A DNA stretch of 64,000 nucleotides from Quillaja saponaria (Eukaryota; Streptophyta; Magnoliopsida; Fabales; Quillajaceae), in assembly GCA_029379385.1 (NCBI GenBank), contig CM055607.1, positions 1,116,001 through 1,180,000 on the forward strand, in the 5' to 3' direction. Positions 41,725 through 53,213 of the stretch are shown here, one piece after another. Below the pieces are notes generated by a model. It searched no databases, was not told the DNA's origin, and saw only the letters and a program-made list of their open reading frames with translations. Position 1 is the stretch's first letter. Each line of letters starts with the position of its first letter. Both the position numbers and the translations under genes were made by a program.

Positions 41725-42473
41725 GGAATAGTGAAAGTATATGTCGTTGCTTCACTGCCAGTTGATTGAATACCACGCAGCTGTAATTCAACAGATTTCA
41801 GGCTGTTGCCCGGCCTTCTGTTGGTTGACACTAGGTACTCTTACCCATTATTGACCATCGACATTAGTCATAATACGTTCTAATTGATTTTAATTTCACT
41901 TACGATTGTAAAAATTTCAGCAGTGCTTGTAACTCAAAATTGGAGATAGTCATTTTACATATGCGGATAATAGTTCAAATTGAGGCTTCTAATATTCTTA
42001 CAATCAAAGTGAAGATTACAGATCAATTTCTGCTTCTTGTTATATTAAACCTTGTTTGCGTTGAAATAGAAAAGAAAAAACTAGCCACGAAACAAATTTG
42101 GCCTGAAAATACCAAGGGAGCTACTTTTTTTGGAGAATTGTTTAGGGTGGTGCTAAATCTAGAACGCTATTCTATGCTAGAGTGGCCTTTTAAGTATGTA
42201 GGTTACATTAAATTCGATGATATTATTCAATCACCAATTTGACCTTGGATGTCAGAACAAAAGCCTTTACGTTCCCCATAACCAGTGCCCTTTTTAAGAT
42301 TCCTTTCCCCTCCCCTTTCCTTGTCCAAGGTAAAGACCACCTTCCCGCCAAAATAGATTTCTCACTATCCCATATATTACTCTGCAGTGCCTCTTTTACC
42401 GCAACTTAACAAGTTATTATTCCACTGGATACAGACTGAGACAGAGGGAGGAAACTGAGACAGAGGGACAGAG
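41725..42473. other. Intergenic between IST1-like and membrane-protein genes
   Basis: About 750 bp. The open frame at 41940-42242 has AT-driven composition and no family resemblance. The last ~50 bases are a repetitive GAGACAGAGGGA-type leader before the ATG at 42474. Confidence 0.5.
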
Positions 42474-43358
42474 ATGAAGGGCACATCCAAAGCGATTATG
42501 GGTGCTACCCTGGCAATGGTGGTGAGCCTTGCCATAGTGCTAGGCCTAATACTAGTGCTGCTAGCTGAGCTCTACTGTTCTCTCTTATTCCGCCGGCGTC
42601 AGCTTAGAAACACCACCTCCAATACCAGCCCCACGGCCACCACAGCCACCCCAGCCACCACTGCCACTGCTAATACTTCACAGCACTCACGTCCCCAAGA
42701 TCAATCTTCTACTCCTCCACTAGCTAGCATCTATGCTCAAGGAGTGCTCCAAGCTCCAAGAAGCATTCTTTTCCCGGCAGTTTCTTCCAAAGAAGACTTG
42801 TCTGAACCAAAGAAGCAGCATCCTCATCTTCATCAAGTTGAAATTGATATTCAAATTACCCAAGAATCAAACCCAATCCCACTTGAAGAAGCCCTTCTGT
42901 TTGCATCTTCCCCACCAACTTCTTTTCTAACTAGAAGCCCCGAAAGGCCAAATCAACAAGTCCAACTTCAAGGTAGTACTAATGGAAGTGTAACTAGTGC
43001 TGATAAAGCTTGTGCTGGCAGGGAACATTTTGTGTACATTTGCAATCCCATTTATGATAATGATGCAAGTAGGGAAAGTGGATCCAATACCCCATTTGAA
43101 ACACCGGATACATCGCCATCGCGTTTAGAGAGAAGTGGTTCTTCAGGTGATGATGGGGTAGCTCAAGCATCACCTTCTAGTCCACAATCACCTTCGGTTA
43201 CACCTCCATTGACTCCAATGAAGAAGCTTCCAGCAGAGGCTTGTTCTGTTTCTCTTAGAGATGCCAAGTCACTGGACACTTCGGGTAGTGATTCCAATAG
43301 TATAAATGGTCCTTCATCGTCATCCTCTGGTACTCCTTGTACTTCTCCTTCATGGTGA
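42474..43358 (+). CDS. Single-pass membrane protein with Ser/Thr/Pro-rich tail
   Basis: One exon, 294 residues. One strong transmembrane helix lies at about residues 9-34 (Val/Leu/Ile-rich) and is followed by a basic stretch (FRRRQLRN), so the tail is probably cytosolic. A Thr/Ala-rich low-complexity part follows, then a more ordered block (REHFVYICNPIYDNDASRES), and a Ser/Pro/Thr-rich end (SVTPPLTPMKKLP) that could be phosphorylated. The N-terminus resembles the membrane anchor of ATL RING-H2 proteins, but no RING cysteines are present. I do not recognise the family with confidence; similar uncharacterised plant proteins exist. The frame is intact, with a purine-rich leader. Confidence 0.8.
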   Translation: MKGTSKAIMGATLAMVVSLAIVLGLILVLLAELYCSLLFRRRQLRNTTSNTSPTATTATPATTATANTSQHSRPQDQSSTPPLASIYAQGVLQAPRSILFPAVSSKEDLSEPKKQHPHLHQVEIDIQITQESNPIPLEEALLFASSPPTSFLTRSPERPNQQVQLQGSTNGSVTSADKACAGREHFVYICNPIYDNDASRESGSNTPFETPDTSPSRLERSGSSGDDGVAQASPSSPQSPSVTPPLTPMKKLPAEACSVSLRDAKSLDTSGSDSNSINGPSSSSSGTPCTSPSW

Positions 43359-44484
43359 AATGTGAATGCTTCTATGGCAGAATTAATTAGACCTCTAAGT
43401 TTCTCTCTTTTTTTTTTTTTTTGAGGATGGGTGGGGGCAATTATGTGCTTTTTGTGATGTGGTATTTTTGTGAATATAATTATATGGACTATGGGCAGTA
43501 GTGGTAGAAGAGAGAAAGATACAACAGAGTCCAAAGTTCTTTAGCTTTTGCAGGCGTGGCTGTGGCTTTTCCAACCAAAGTCATGCCCATGCCAACTGTG
43601 ATCCTCACCTCTCTTTCTCATTGTAATTTGGGAATTGCTTTCTTGTTTTCATTAGCTGTGTTTTGTGGTTGTTTCTGGATAGTTTGAGTTCTCTTCAGTC
43701 TTCTCTATTCATAGCTAGCAGCCTAGTAGTACTGCGGTAGGAAACAAGCATTCGTTTTTGCTTTGTTTTTTTGGGGATTGCAAGAATGCACGTGAATTTT
43801 ATGGAGTGGACTATATAATGCCAAAATGAAAATTGAGATTTTATAAGAAAAATCTCTGTTTTAAAATGAAAGAAACATCAAGAAAATATTATCTCCCTGT
43901 TTTTGAGGTACCTCGACTCCTGATTTCAATGCATTAAAGCCAAAAAAAAACAAAAACTGTCATAGTCCGCATTGATAATGACGAGCCCTGTTTAGATTGC
44001 AGGAACCCCATAAGACAAGAAGCTTCAGCTTCTGGATTGGTTGTGCATAATACAGTAATACACAAACACCCCCTAATATAACATAATACTCCTGTAAAAA
44101 GAGAATAACGCTCTTGAAGGAGGGGATGAAACGACATTATATAGATGTAGTATTGTAGCACTTCAAATGTTGACGAACAAGAACGACATCTGGAATGGCG
44201 TTGCCTGCGGAGGAATGAAACGACACTGGAACGGGGTGAGTTAGCTGACCCTGTGAAGTAGACCTCACAAGAAAAAGCATTTGCCACTTAAAACCTTAAA
44301 GAGATAGGGGCTGGACCCACATCCTTCTTGTCGTATCTCAGAAAATACCAACTCATCACCGTCATCGTAGGGCGTAGGCTACTTAATGACGTACGGACAA
44401 AGAAGTGTTTAGGAATTATAATTCCAATATTTAAGGAAAAATACCATAGCTTCCTCATCCTCTGTTTTACTTTTCTTAACAGAC
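43359..44484. other. Intergenic between membrane protein and LEA_2 genes
   Basis: About 1.1 kb. The first ~500 bases look like a 3' UTR (T-run at 43409-43422). The minus-strand frame at 43934-44287 is probably chance. No other signal. Confidence 0.45.
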
Positions 44485-46199
44485 ATGTCCTCAAAGGACG
44501 AGTATGTCTTCTACGCGCCTCTACCGACCACCCCGCCCCGCCAAGATGTTATAATCCTCCTCCCCGCTTACCGCCCCCATCGTAACCGGCACAACCGGTG
44601 CCTCCTTCGGACAGTCACAATCTTCCTCTTCCTCCTCCTCGCCGCTGCTATTTTCATCCTGTACCCTTCCGATCCGGCGATCCGAATCGCCCGACTCCAA
44701 CTCAACCACGTCCAACTCAAGTCGAACCCCAAACTCGTCCTCGACCTCTCTTTCTCCCTAACTATAAAGGTTCGTAATAAGGACTTATTTTCGTTCCAGT
44801 ACGATTCTCTTGATGTCACCGTCGGATACCGAGGGAGGGAATTAGGGTTTGTGAGCTCTAAGGGTGGCCGCCTCAGGGCGAGAGGATCGTCATACGTGAA
44901 CGCCACTCTTGATATTGATGGGTTTGAGGTCATTCACGATGTATTTTACTTGCTTGAAGATTTGGCTAAGGGTGTCATCCCCTTCGATACTGATACTCAA
45001 GTCAAAGGGAAGCTGGGACTGCTATTCTTCGACATTCCTTTGAAGGTAAGACTTGACCATCATTCATTACATCGTCATTTTTTATTTATTTATTTTTTTT
45101 ACGTTTTTGGCTTGATTCTTTCTCTTATAGAATGCACTTGAGAAACTGTTGGGTATTTTAAATTGTTCCTAAGCAATGGAAATCTTAATGAGTTCAAAAT
45201 TGTGACAACAAAGTTTGCTGACATTTTTGTTGTTTTTCGGGTGAAACAGGATGACATGTCTATTTAAGAGACTATTTTAAATTATATGCTTAAGTCTTTA
45301 CTAGTTTGTTAGATTGTATAAAACTTTATAACTTTGATGTAATTTTCTAAGAAAATATAAAGGAACATGTTCTGCCTGTCAATCAAAGTTAAAAGAGACG
45401 GGAAGATATTTTGTATCTAGCGAATGTCGTTTTACCGTTTTGGAAATGTTTGTTGTTTTCTTTGTTGATAACATGAACCTGCAGGTAACTCTTGAAAAGT
45501 CCTGGGTTATAAACTTAGTTTTGTACGGGGATTTGATAAGCTAGACGAGAGAAAAAAATAATAATAATAAGGACATGAACTAAGTGTATCAGAAATGAAG
45601 ATCATGAAGTTTGGGTTGAAGACGAGGAGACTAGGAGAGATGGAGAAATTACATTGTATGTAATGTTTAATGGAGTTATGCATGTCATGCTGAGAATGGC
45701 AATGCTTTCAATGTTTCTTAGTTGTAATTAGTTTGTAAGACATTTAGGACAAATGGAAAAGTGTGGGATTTAATGTTTTTGTGATAGAATTAGTTGATTA
45801 GTTGGTTAACTCATGCTGGAGAGTAGATAGCTTTATAATTGTTATCAAGATATGCTAATACAATGCAGTTGCTATGAAGGTTAAATGCATGCTATCATTC
45901 CGCAAAGTGACAACACTAAATTCCTGATACCCAGGTCCATGCTTGTTGTGTTTTCTGTTATCTCACCATCCTGGTATATGATCTTGTGATTTGTTGAAAT
46001 AGCATATTCTGGAAATTAGGCTCCTACTCTGCTTGAATTCATGACTTAAATGCATACTTTATCTCCTCTAATTGTATAGCTTCTCTCATAATGTATGTAA
46101 ATTGTGTTCCATACTTGTTCTCAGGCGAGAATATCATGTGAGGTGTTTGTAAATACAAATGATCAGACGATTGTCCATCAAGACTGTACCCCATGGTGA
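44485..46199 (+). CDS. LEA_2 (NHL-type) membrane-anchored protein
   Basis: Two exons, 44485-45045 and 46125-46199, joined in phase 0 across a 1.08-kb intron, giving 211 residues. A short Pro/Arg-rich cytosolic part is followed by a transmembrane helix at about 42-60, then a LEA_2 (water-stress/NHL) domain: NPKLVLDLSFSLTIKVRNKD, YDSLDVTVGYRGRELG, SSYVNATLDIDGFEV. The tail ends with ISCEVFVNTNDQTIVHQDC, as in the Arabidopsis At3g24600/At4g13270 pair (from memory). Such proteins sit in the plasma membrane or ER with the LEA_2 fold outside; the molecular role is not firmly known. No lesions are seen. Confidence 0.9.
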
Positions 46200-48199
46200 G
46201 GTTTTCTTTTCTTTTGTCTAAGCTAATTGACATGCTTATTTAAATCTTTTGTGAAAAAGATATTTTCAGTAGATGCTTATTCCTCCTTTTGGTTACTGCT
46301 GGAGCAAGATCCTTTCCCTGATCCTTTCACTCTTCACTTTAAGATATCATGTCCTCTTGGAATTCAATACCTGGCTGTTTGAGGCCCTTGAACATTATCT
46401 TCAGATTTTCCAATTCCAAAGGCAGAGTGCTCCACAAAAAAATTAAGGAGCCTCTCTTGGAATCTGTGTTTCTTCATTATCAGAACAGCTTTCCATTTCA
46501 TTGACATGATCATTCATAGATTGTTTCTAAAGTATAAACACGGGAGGGTAATTTTCCTCTCTAATTGTTCGTTGGTTTTAGCTCATATTGTTGTTGTTAC
46601 TAGTAAAATTATTGGTAATCTTTGATGCATTTTCTTTCAGATTGTAGGTTGGCTTGATGTCTCAATATGAAATGGAGCAATGCATTTTGGTGCTGGTTGT
46701 AAATAGTATCTTATTTCCAGGATCAATGGGTGTACAACAGTTTATTTAGGTTGATAGAGTCAGTTACTTATAGGATATATTCTCTGGTTTGAATGTGTAG
46801 TTTGTTAATTCGATGGTAATTGGATGAAAATGAATATTATTATTCTTTTTTATAAACAATCCATATGTTGTTATTCTTCTGGTTTTTGAAGATGCAGATA
46901 GTGCATTATACTTTAATGGCTTGCAATTCTGCCGTGTTTGAACATCCGTAGAAATGAAGCAATCTCAGGAAATGGACATTGCTGTTGATTTTTGCAATAG
47001 AGGCATAAAAATATTTGAGGCAGGGCCTTGGTTCTGATTCTTAAGACATTGCGTCTCTACTCTGTTTCTCTCTCTCGCTCTCTTTGAAACACTTGAGTGG
47101 AAATTCAAAGAAAGAGAAAAGATGAGAAGAACATTAATTGTCTTGTACATTATAAACATATCAAGAGATACTTAAAGAGAGATTGCTACTTCCCTCAATA
47201 ATTCTTCCCAGGTCACAACTTCTGGATCCCCTACCCATTATTCTTCCACCCCAGACATACACAGCTTGATGCTGCCTACACATAAACGACCAAGGAATCA
47301 CGATGCTGCGTTGGTGAGCACAAGCACCACTTAATTGAGCTATTGCTGATTCACCCCAGAGCTCTTCAGGCCAACGAAAGGCACTCATGGGTGGCGCATT
47401 CTCCTTTTTTTTCCTCTTCTTGCTCACTTAATTTTAATTATTATGAACAGATATGTAACTCCGTCTGAGTTTATTTTGTCAGTCCCATGTTTGGATAAAG
47501 AATGAGAATAGCAATAGGTAATGGCTAGCATAAAACTATTCAAATTCTATGAGATGAATTCTATCGAGATTTAAGGTTAGTTGAATTAAGTTGAGATATA
47601 TAAAGATATGCATTACTTTCTGTGAATAGGACTTGACAATAAATTGCGAATGACAAGACCTTATATATACAGGAAGAAAAGGAAGAGGAGTTAGGTAACA
47701 TATAAGTACTTTTAAGATTGATTCCATACAGAAGATTAATAAGCTTTAGCTTTTCTGCTTGCAAAACCAACCTTATTACTTAATGTGGGCGAGGCTTGGT
47801 TTGGTGCCTAACAATGTGTATGTGTTCGTTAAGACTGAGGCAACCATTGTCAAACCTTCACCTACTAAGCTTCTAACAAATTTCCAGAAATAAAAAAAAG
47901 TAGTGCTGCTTTTCTATTGCCATGTGTATATTTTAACCCTGCCATTTGTTTGTAGACTAATGGCTATCACTCAAAAAGAGGATTGGGAATAGGAATTCAT
48001 TAAGACTTTGTGATAGACAGCTTAATTATATATGATTAGAATAGATTACTCTTAATCAGTATCATTGATAGAGCTTGATTATTGGAAATTAAGAAATGCC
48101 TCATGCCTATAAATTAACCCTTTGCACAATACTCCTTCAGTACAGAATTCATACTTACAAATTGTAATTTATAATAGCTTGAGAGATTTATACAAAATC
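46200..48199. other. Intergenic between LEA_2 and thionin-like copy 1
   Basis: About 2 kb. A minus-strand frame at 47161-47427 (88 codons, basic N-terminus) is unrecognised and lacks supporting signals. The thionin-like promoter, shared with copy 2, starts at about 47955. Confidence 0.5.
48108..48116 (+). promoter_or_regulatory. TATA box of thionin-like copy 1
   Basis: TATAAATTA lies 84 bases before the ATG, in a block conserved with copy 2. Confidence 0.7.
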
Positions 48200-48772
48200 A
48201 TGGAAGGTTCATATGTCATGAAGTACTGCTTTGTTTTGATTATGCTTGGATTATTTGTTGCTGTAGCTGTGCAAGCCCAAGTTGATCAATCTGCTAATTT
48301 TCCTCCTATTTCTTTCTCTCCCCCTCCTTTTGATCCTAGTGCTGGTGGTGTTGGTGGTGGTGTCGGTGGTGGTGTTGGTGTTGGGGGTGGTGTCGGTGGT
48401 GGTGTTGGGGGTGGTGCGTTTCCTTCACCACCCATTTTTCAAACTCAAAGTTGCACTGAAAAGTGTGCTCTTAAATGTGGAAATAAGTTCAGTGTCTTTA
48501 AAACGATTTGCATGACTGGATGTATGCTGAAATGCAAAATTTCTCCAATGGATGTGGCTTATGGCTGCACTCAAACTTGTGTTAAAGATAATCTCAACCG
48601 AGGTAACAGTGTTTTTTCTTACATTTCTTAAACACTATATTGAATCATTTGGAGTTTTGTTTATATTTTTAATATTCTTATTGAGTTGCTTTAATATTTT
48701 ACTTTGACAGATGTGAAAAATGGGGAACATTTCGTTGATTCATGCTACAACAAGTGCTCCAAGAACATCTAA
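48200..48772 (+). CDS. Thionin-like secreted Cys-rich protein with Gly-Gly-Val repeat (copy 1)
   Basis: Two exons, 48200-48602 and 48711-48772, giving 154 residues. I use the ATG at 48200; an upstream in-frame start at 48122 lies too close to the TATA box to be the usual one. Order: a signal peptide (VMKYCFVLIMLGLFVAVAV, cleaved near VQAQ), a short Pro-rich part (FPPISFSPPPFDPS), about 30 residues of Gly-Gly-Gly-Val repeats, then a Cys-rich domain with spaced CxxxC pairs (CTEKCALKC, CMTGCMLKC, CTQTC, CYNKC). The cysteine pattern fits the plant thionin-like family, whose members are small secreted defence or reproductive proteins. The Gly-rich insert before the Cys domain is unusual for the family. 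Function is inferred. A tandem copy lies 2.9 kb downstream. Confidence 0.85.
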
Positions 48773-51116
48773 ATATCTTCATCAAGTAACTACGTAGAAA
48801 TATTTGTAGAGAGGGGATGAGATGCATTTATTTATGATAATAAGTTATTTTCCTAATTATGGCTTGTAATCCTCCCTTTCCAACATTAATAATTCAATAA
48901 GAGAGCCATCAAGTACTTTATATCATATTTATCTTCTTTAATTTGTTGTTGCTTTTTCTTTTCCTCTCTTTCTGTTGTATGGTAATACTTTAATCCAATG
49001 CATATTTACAATTCCATCAACTTTGAGAGAATGATTATCTTATGGAGAAACACAAATAGTCTATAAAAACAAAAAAACAATGTAAGTGCTGGGAGAGAGA
49101 GCAAGAGCTGCAACATTCAGCACCTGTATGGCTTCAATGAAAGCATCATGAATTCTATTTCATTTTAGCAGTTCAATCTTAAGAAAATAACTAACGAACT
49201 ATATGAAATAGCTTCCCCTTCTTTAGTTTGTAGTGTGTTTTTACTTTTTGTGTCGGTTGTGTGGAATTTATGTACAATTTTTAAATAAAAAAAAATTAAA
49301 CCCATAAAATCAATAAAAATAAATACACATTTTGAACCACTAAGTAATTCATAATTTATAATACATTTAAAAAGTAAATATAAAATCAAATTTTAATAGC
49401 ACTTTCAATAAGATTAAATAAAGCTATTTTTAAAGACAACGTATAGGTAAAATTTTAATCGCACTTTCAATAAAATTTATAATACATTTAAAGAGTGCTA
49501 TTTTTAGAATGCCTAAGATTAAATAAATTGTTTATGTAAAAACGTGTAATATAAATCGTTAATGATGATTAATTAAGACAACTCGTGTATTTTGTTAGAT
49601 TTTATGAAGAAAATAAATAAATAAAGCTAGTACATATAATATTTAAATATTAACTTAGTCCCAATTACAAAAACTAAAAACATCTAAATTCATAACTTCT
49701 AATCACCTATGATTGCTTTAACTTTTCAGTTCATCATTGTAATAAGCATTTTAGATTTGTAAACTAAAATAATGGAATTGAATTGGGAGCTAATCACTGT
49801 GTTATAATTAATTAGATGATTTTTTTTTTCTCCTGCTCTTTACAATTCATCCCATTTTAACTGTTAGTGACCAAGAGTACCAAAACTTTCCTAGCAAACT
49901 TGAGCACTAATTTAATGTTAAACAACTAAGACATGTCCAGGAATTAAGGTATGCAACAAATTAATCATTAATTACCACACAGAACAACAATTAATTAATA
50001 TATATATATATATATAGCCCAATTTATGGGACTTGCATAAATTGCCCAAATACTCAATCATATATAGCAGATTTGATTTAGTGATTGTGACTGGAATCCA
50101 ATTTGTATTAGTTGATTTCTTAACCAACGGAATCAATGTATTACCTTCAAAAGTAATATGCAGCAAAAATTAAGCACAATAATCATTAATTAATTAACCA
50201 AATCCAAACTAACATTAATTTCTCTACAAATTTATCTAATTACCAGAAAAACTAGAGTCAATTACCACTCGATTTGCGATAACCCCATGAATTATCAAAT
50301 TAGACACATAATTCCTTATTTGAGTCATAATTAATTAATAATCCATAATCATCTAAATTAGTTATAAAATTTAACAAATTAACTTGAAAAAGACTAAACT
50401 ATGCTTTTTATAATTTTTTTGATGTCTTTCACTTTCTATCTCTTATTTCTTCTTTTACTTTTTTTTTTTTTTTTTAATCAAAATCTTTATTTTATTTAAT
50501 TTTAATATATTCTTTAATATACAATACAATAATAAGAAAATAAATTTTTTGATGAAAATATATCATTTAAAACTCAAATTGAAACAACAACTTGTATAAT
50601 TTCTATATATAAATGAGAACAATAATATTGGTAATTTTATTAATAATTAAAATATTATGACAAGAAAATTAAAATTGTGACTGATTCAAATATTATTGTT
50701 ACAAATCAATATAAAGAGTTTAGTTCATAAAAAATGAAAAGAAAAAAATGTAAAAAGGAGAAAAAAAAAATCATAATAAGATTAATTTAGTCTTTTATGA
50801 GTTAATTTGTAAGATTTATTGGCTATTATAAAATAGTTATAGAAACTTGGGATGGGGCTAGACTGCCAAAAGTTAAGCACGAGTTAGAGCATTAAACACC
50901 TCAAAATGAGGATTCGAAATAGGATTTGATTAAGACTGCATGATAGACAGCTTAATTATATATGATTACAATAAATTACTCTTAATTAATATCATTGATA
51001 GAGCTTAACTATTGGAAATTAAGAAATGCCTCATGCCTATAAATTACCCCCGTTGCACAAAGCTCCTTCAGTACAGAATTAAGAGCCAGCTAGAGTGATT
51101 CATAGTAAATCAAATC
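48773..51116. other. Spacer between the two thionin-like copies
   Basis: About 2.3 kb, strongly AT-rich, with the 3' half of duplication unit A and the promoter of copy 2. A TA tract lies at about 49998-50017. No gene is seen. Confidence 0.6.
51038..51046 (+). promoter_or_regulatory. TATA box of thionin-like copy 2
   Basis: TATAAATTA lies 71 bases before the ATG at 51117, in the same context as in copy 1. The promoter is well preserved although the frame is not. Confidence 0.7.
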
Positions 51117-51676
51117 ATGGAAGGTTCCTCTGCCATGAAATACTGCTTTGTTTATATTTTGCTTGGAGTTGTTGCTGTGGCTGTGCAAGCCCAAGTTGAT
51201 CAATCTGCTAATTTTCCTCCTATCTCTTTCTCTCCCCCTCCTTTTGATCCTAGTGTTGGTGGTGGTGGTGTTGGTGGTGGTGTGGTGGTGGTGTTGGTGG
51301 TGGTGTGGAGGGTGGTGTCGGTGGTGGTGTTGGGGGTGGTGTGTTTCCTTCACCACCCATTTTTCAAACTCAAAGTTGCACTGAAAAGTGCGCTCTTAAA
51401 TGTGGAAATAAATTTAGTGTCTTTAAAACGATTTGCATGTCTGGATGTATGCTGAAGTGCAAGATTTCTCCAATGGATGTGGCTTATGGCTGCACTCAAA
51501 CTTGTGTTAAAGATAATTTCAACCCAGGTAACAATGTTTTTTCTTGCATTTCTTAAAACAATATTTTGAATTATTTGCAGATTTGTTAATATTTTTAATA
51601 TATTATTTTGACAGATGTAAAAAATGTGGAAACTTTTGTTGACTCATGCTACAACAAGTGCTCCAAGAACATCTAA
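51117..51676 (+). pseudogene. Thionin-like Cys-rich gene, copy 2, frameshifted in its repeat
   Basis: The exon pair 51117-51527 and 51615-51676 matches copy 1, including signal peptide, Pro-rich part, Gly repeat, Cys domain and splice sites. The exons sum to 473 nt, not a multiple of three. The frame from ATG 51117 enters the GGT repeat, slips at about 51280, becomes Val-rich and ends at about 51455 without the Cys domain. The Cys domain is intact in another frame (51305-51556), itself followed by the proper intron. The cause is probably repeat slippage. Promoter and Cys codons look preserved, so the break is recent, or the repeat was misread. I list it as a pseudogene for the sequence as given. 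Confidence 0.75.
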
Positions 51677-53213
51677 GATCGAAGTCACTTCATCAACTTG
51701 CTACATAAGATATAGAGACAAAGGGAGAATGGGATGTATTGTCTATGCTAATAAGTTATTTTCTTCATTATGGCTTGTAATTCCCTTTTCCAACATTAAT
51801 TAATAATTGAATAAGAGAGCCATTAATTTCATCATATTTATCTTCTTATTGTTGATTTCTAATTAGTTAATTTTAATTTTTTTAAAAATTAATGCTATAT
51901 GTGTGAAATTTATTTATTTTTAGTATAAGAGTGTTCAGATTGACTTTTAAAATATATCTAATATAGATCATTAATAAATATAAAACCAAGTTTCCTAACA
52001 AACTTTAGTACTAAATTAATCTTATAATGTTAAACTTGAGCACTAATTAATTTATGAGATCGACTTCCATAAATTGCTCACGTATTCAATCACAAATTAC
52101 AGATTTAAGTGATTAATTTTCTGAGCAACCATTCTCAAATCAAGCAGTTCGCATACTTTAATTTCTAAAATTTTGGAATGAATTAATTTTAATCTACTAA
52201 AAGTGTTGTTCTCAATTCTATATATTTCTTGCTGTCCCTTTGATTCAGAGATTGTTACTTGCAATCCAATTTGTATAATTGATTACTTAACCAAAAGCTA
52301 ATACACACAGCAAAAGGTAGTTAATTAAGCACAATAAATCCTTAATTAACCAAAATTCAAATTAACATTAAATTTCTCAAAAAATTTAATTAATTACCAG
52401 CAAAACTTAATCTCTCACTAATTAATAAATTGAAATTGAGTCCTTACATTGTGGCTTAGAAAATTGGAATTACAGAGCACAAATATATTGGGGATTTAAT
52501 CCATGCACGTCTCACTCAATAAAAAAATAGGCACATCATCATCTAATGGGCCCTATTATTATTTTGTAGTATGAAAAATAAAACAATTTTGGAAAGTCTC
52601 CTAACTTACAGCAATTTTGAAAATTCCACAAATAGGCCAAAATTTTGGGAAATCTCCTATCTTCTTGATGGATGGAGCTATCATTCATTCATTCCATTAA
52701 CAAATTATTTTGGCCCCCCATTTTTCGAAATTTATTTAAAATCAATCTTTCTTTTCTTTTTCTTTTTTACTGGATCTCCATCAATGTTAAGGTAAAAAAA
52801 AAAAAAACTCTATTTAACAAGAAAGAAAAGTGCATCCTTCTTTTTTCAATAATACTAACTACCAAGTACTATATGCTAATACCAGGCAATGGAAATTTAC
52901 TATACAATGACGTGGCATGTCAAAAATGACAAATACTAAAAATTAGGGCAAACTCTGAAACAAGATCAATTGAAAAATTATTATTCAAACAATAAAATAG
53001 CAAATCAAAACACTAGAAAAAGAGGTAGTGTACTAACCTCCAAGAAACTAATTAGATAATAAATCAATTTCTAAATAATAAATAATAAATAAAAAAATCC
53101 CCAAAATTAACACCCTAATAAATAAAGTAGAAACTAACAATATTATCCATCAATTTTGAGATAAATAAATTTAATAACCAACAACATAACTGTTCTTGTT
53201 CTTCAGCTGATGA
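51677..53213. other. Intergenic between thionin-like copy 2 and the bZIP-like gene
   Basis: About 1.5 kb, AT-rich. The first ~730 bases are the 3' part of duplication unit B. The rest has A- and T-runs (for example 52794-52807) and no supportable gene. Confidence 0.5.

Larger units (their letters stand above)
47955..52410. repeat. Tandem segmental duplication carrying the thionin-like genes
   Basis: Unit A runs about 47955-50260 and unit B about 50860-52410. Shared blocks cover the promoter (GATAGACAGCTTAATTATAT at 48013 and 50942; ATTGGAAATTAAGAAATGCC), both exons and the intron position, the 3' UTR (ATTATGGCTTGTAAT), and far 3' DNA (AAGCACAATAA and ATTACCAG blocks near 50170-50250 and 52330-52400). 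Unit A is longer, mainly because of extra AT-rich DNA after the gene. Confidence 0.8.

Noticed and set aside
47161..47427. Minus-strand 88-codon frame with Lys-rich start
   Set aside because: No recognised domain, no promoter or leader signal, and no partner exon; probably chance.
48122..48199. Upstream in-frame start for thionin-like copy 1
   Set aside because: It lies only a few bases after the TATA box and would hide the signal peptide behind ~26 extra residues; copy 2 also starts at the equivalent of 48200.
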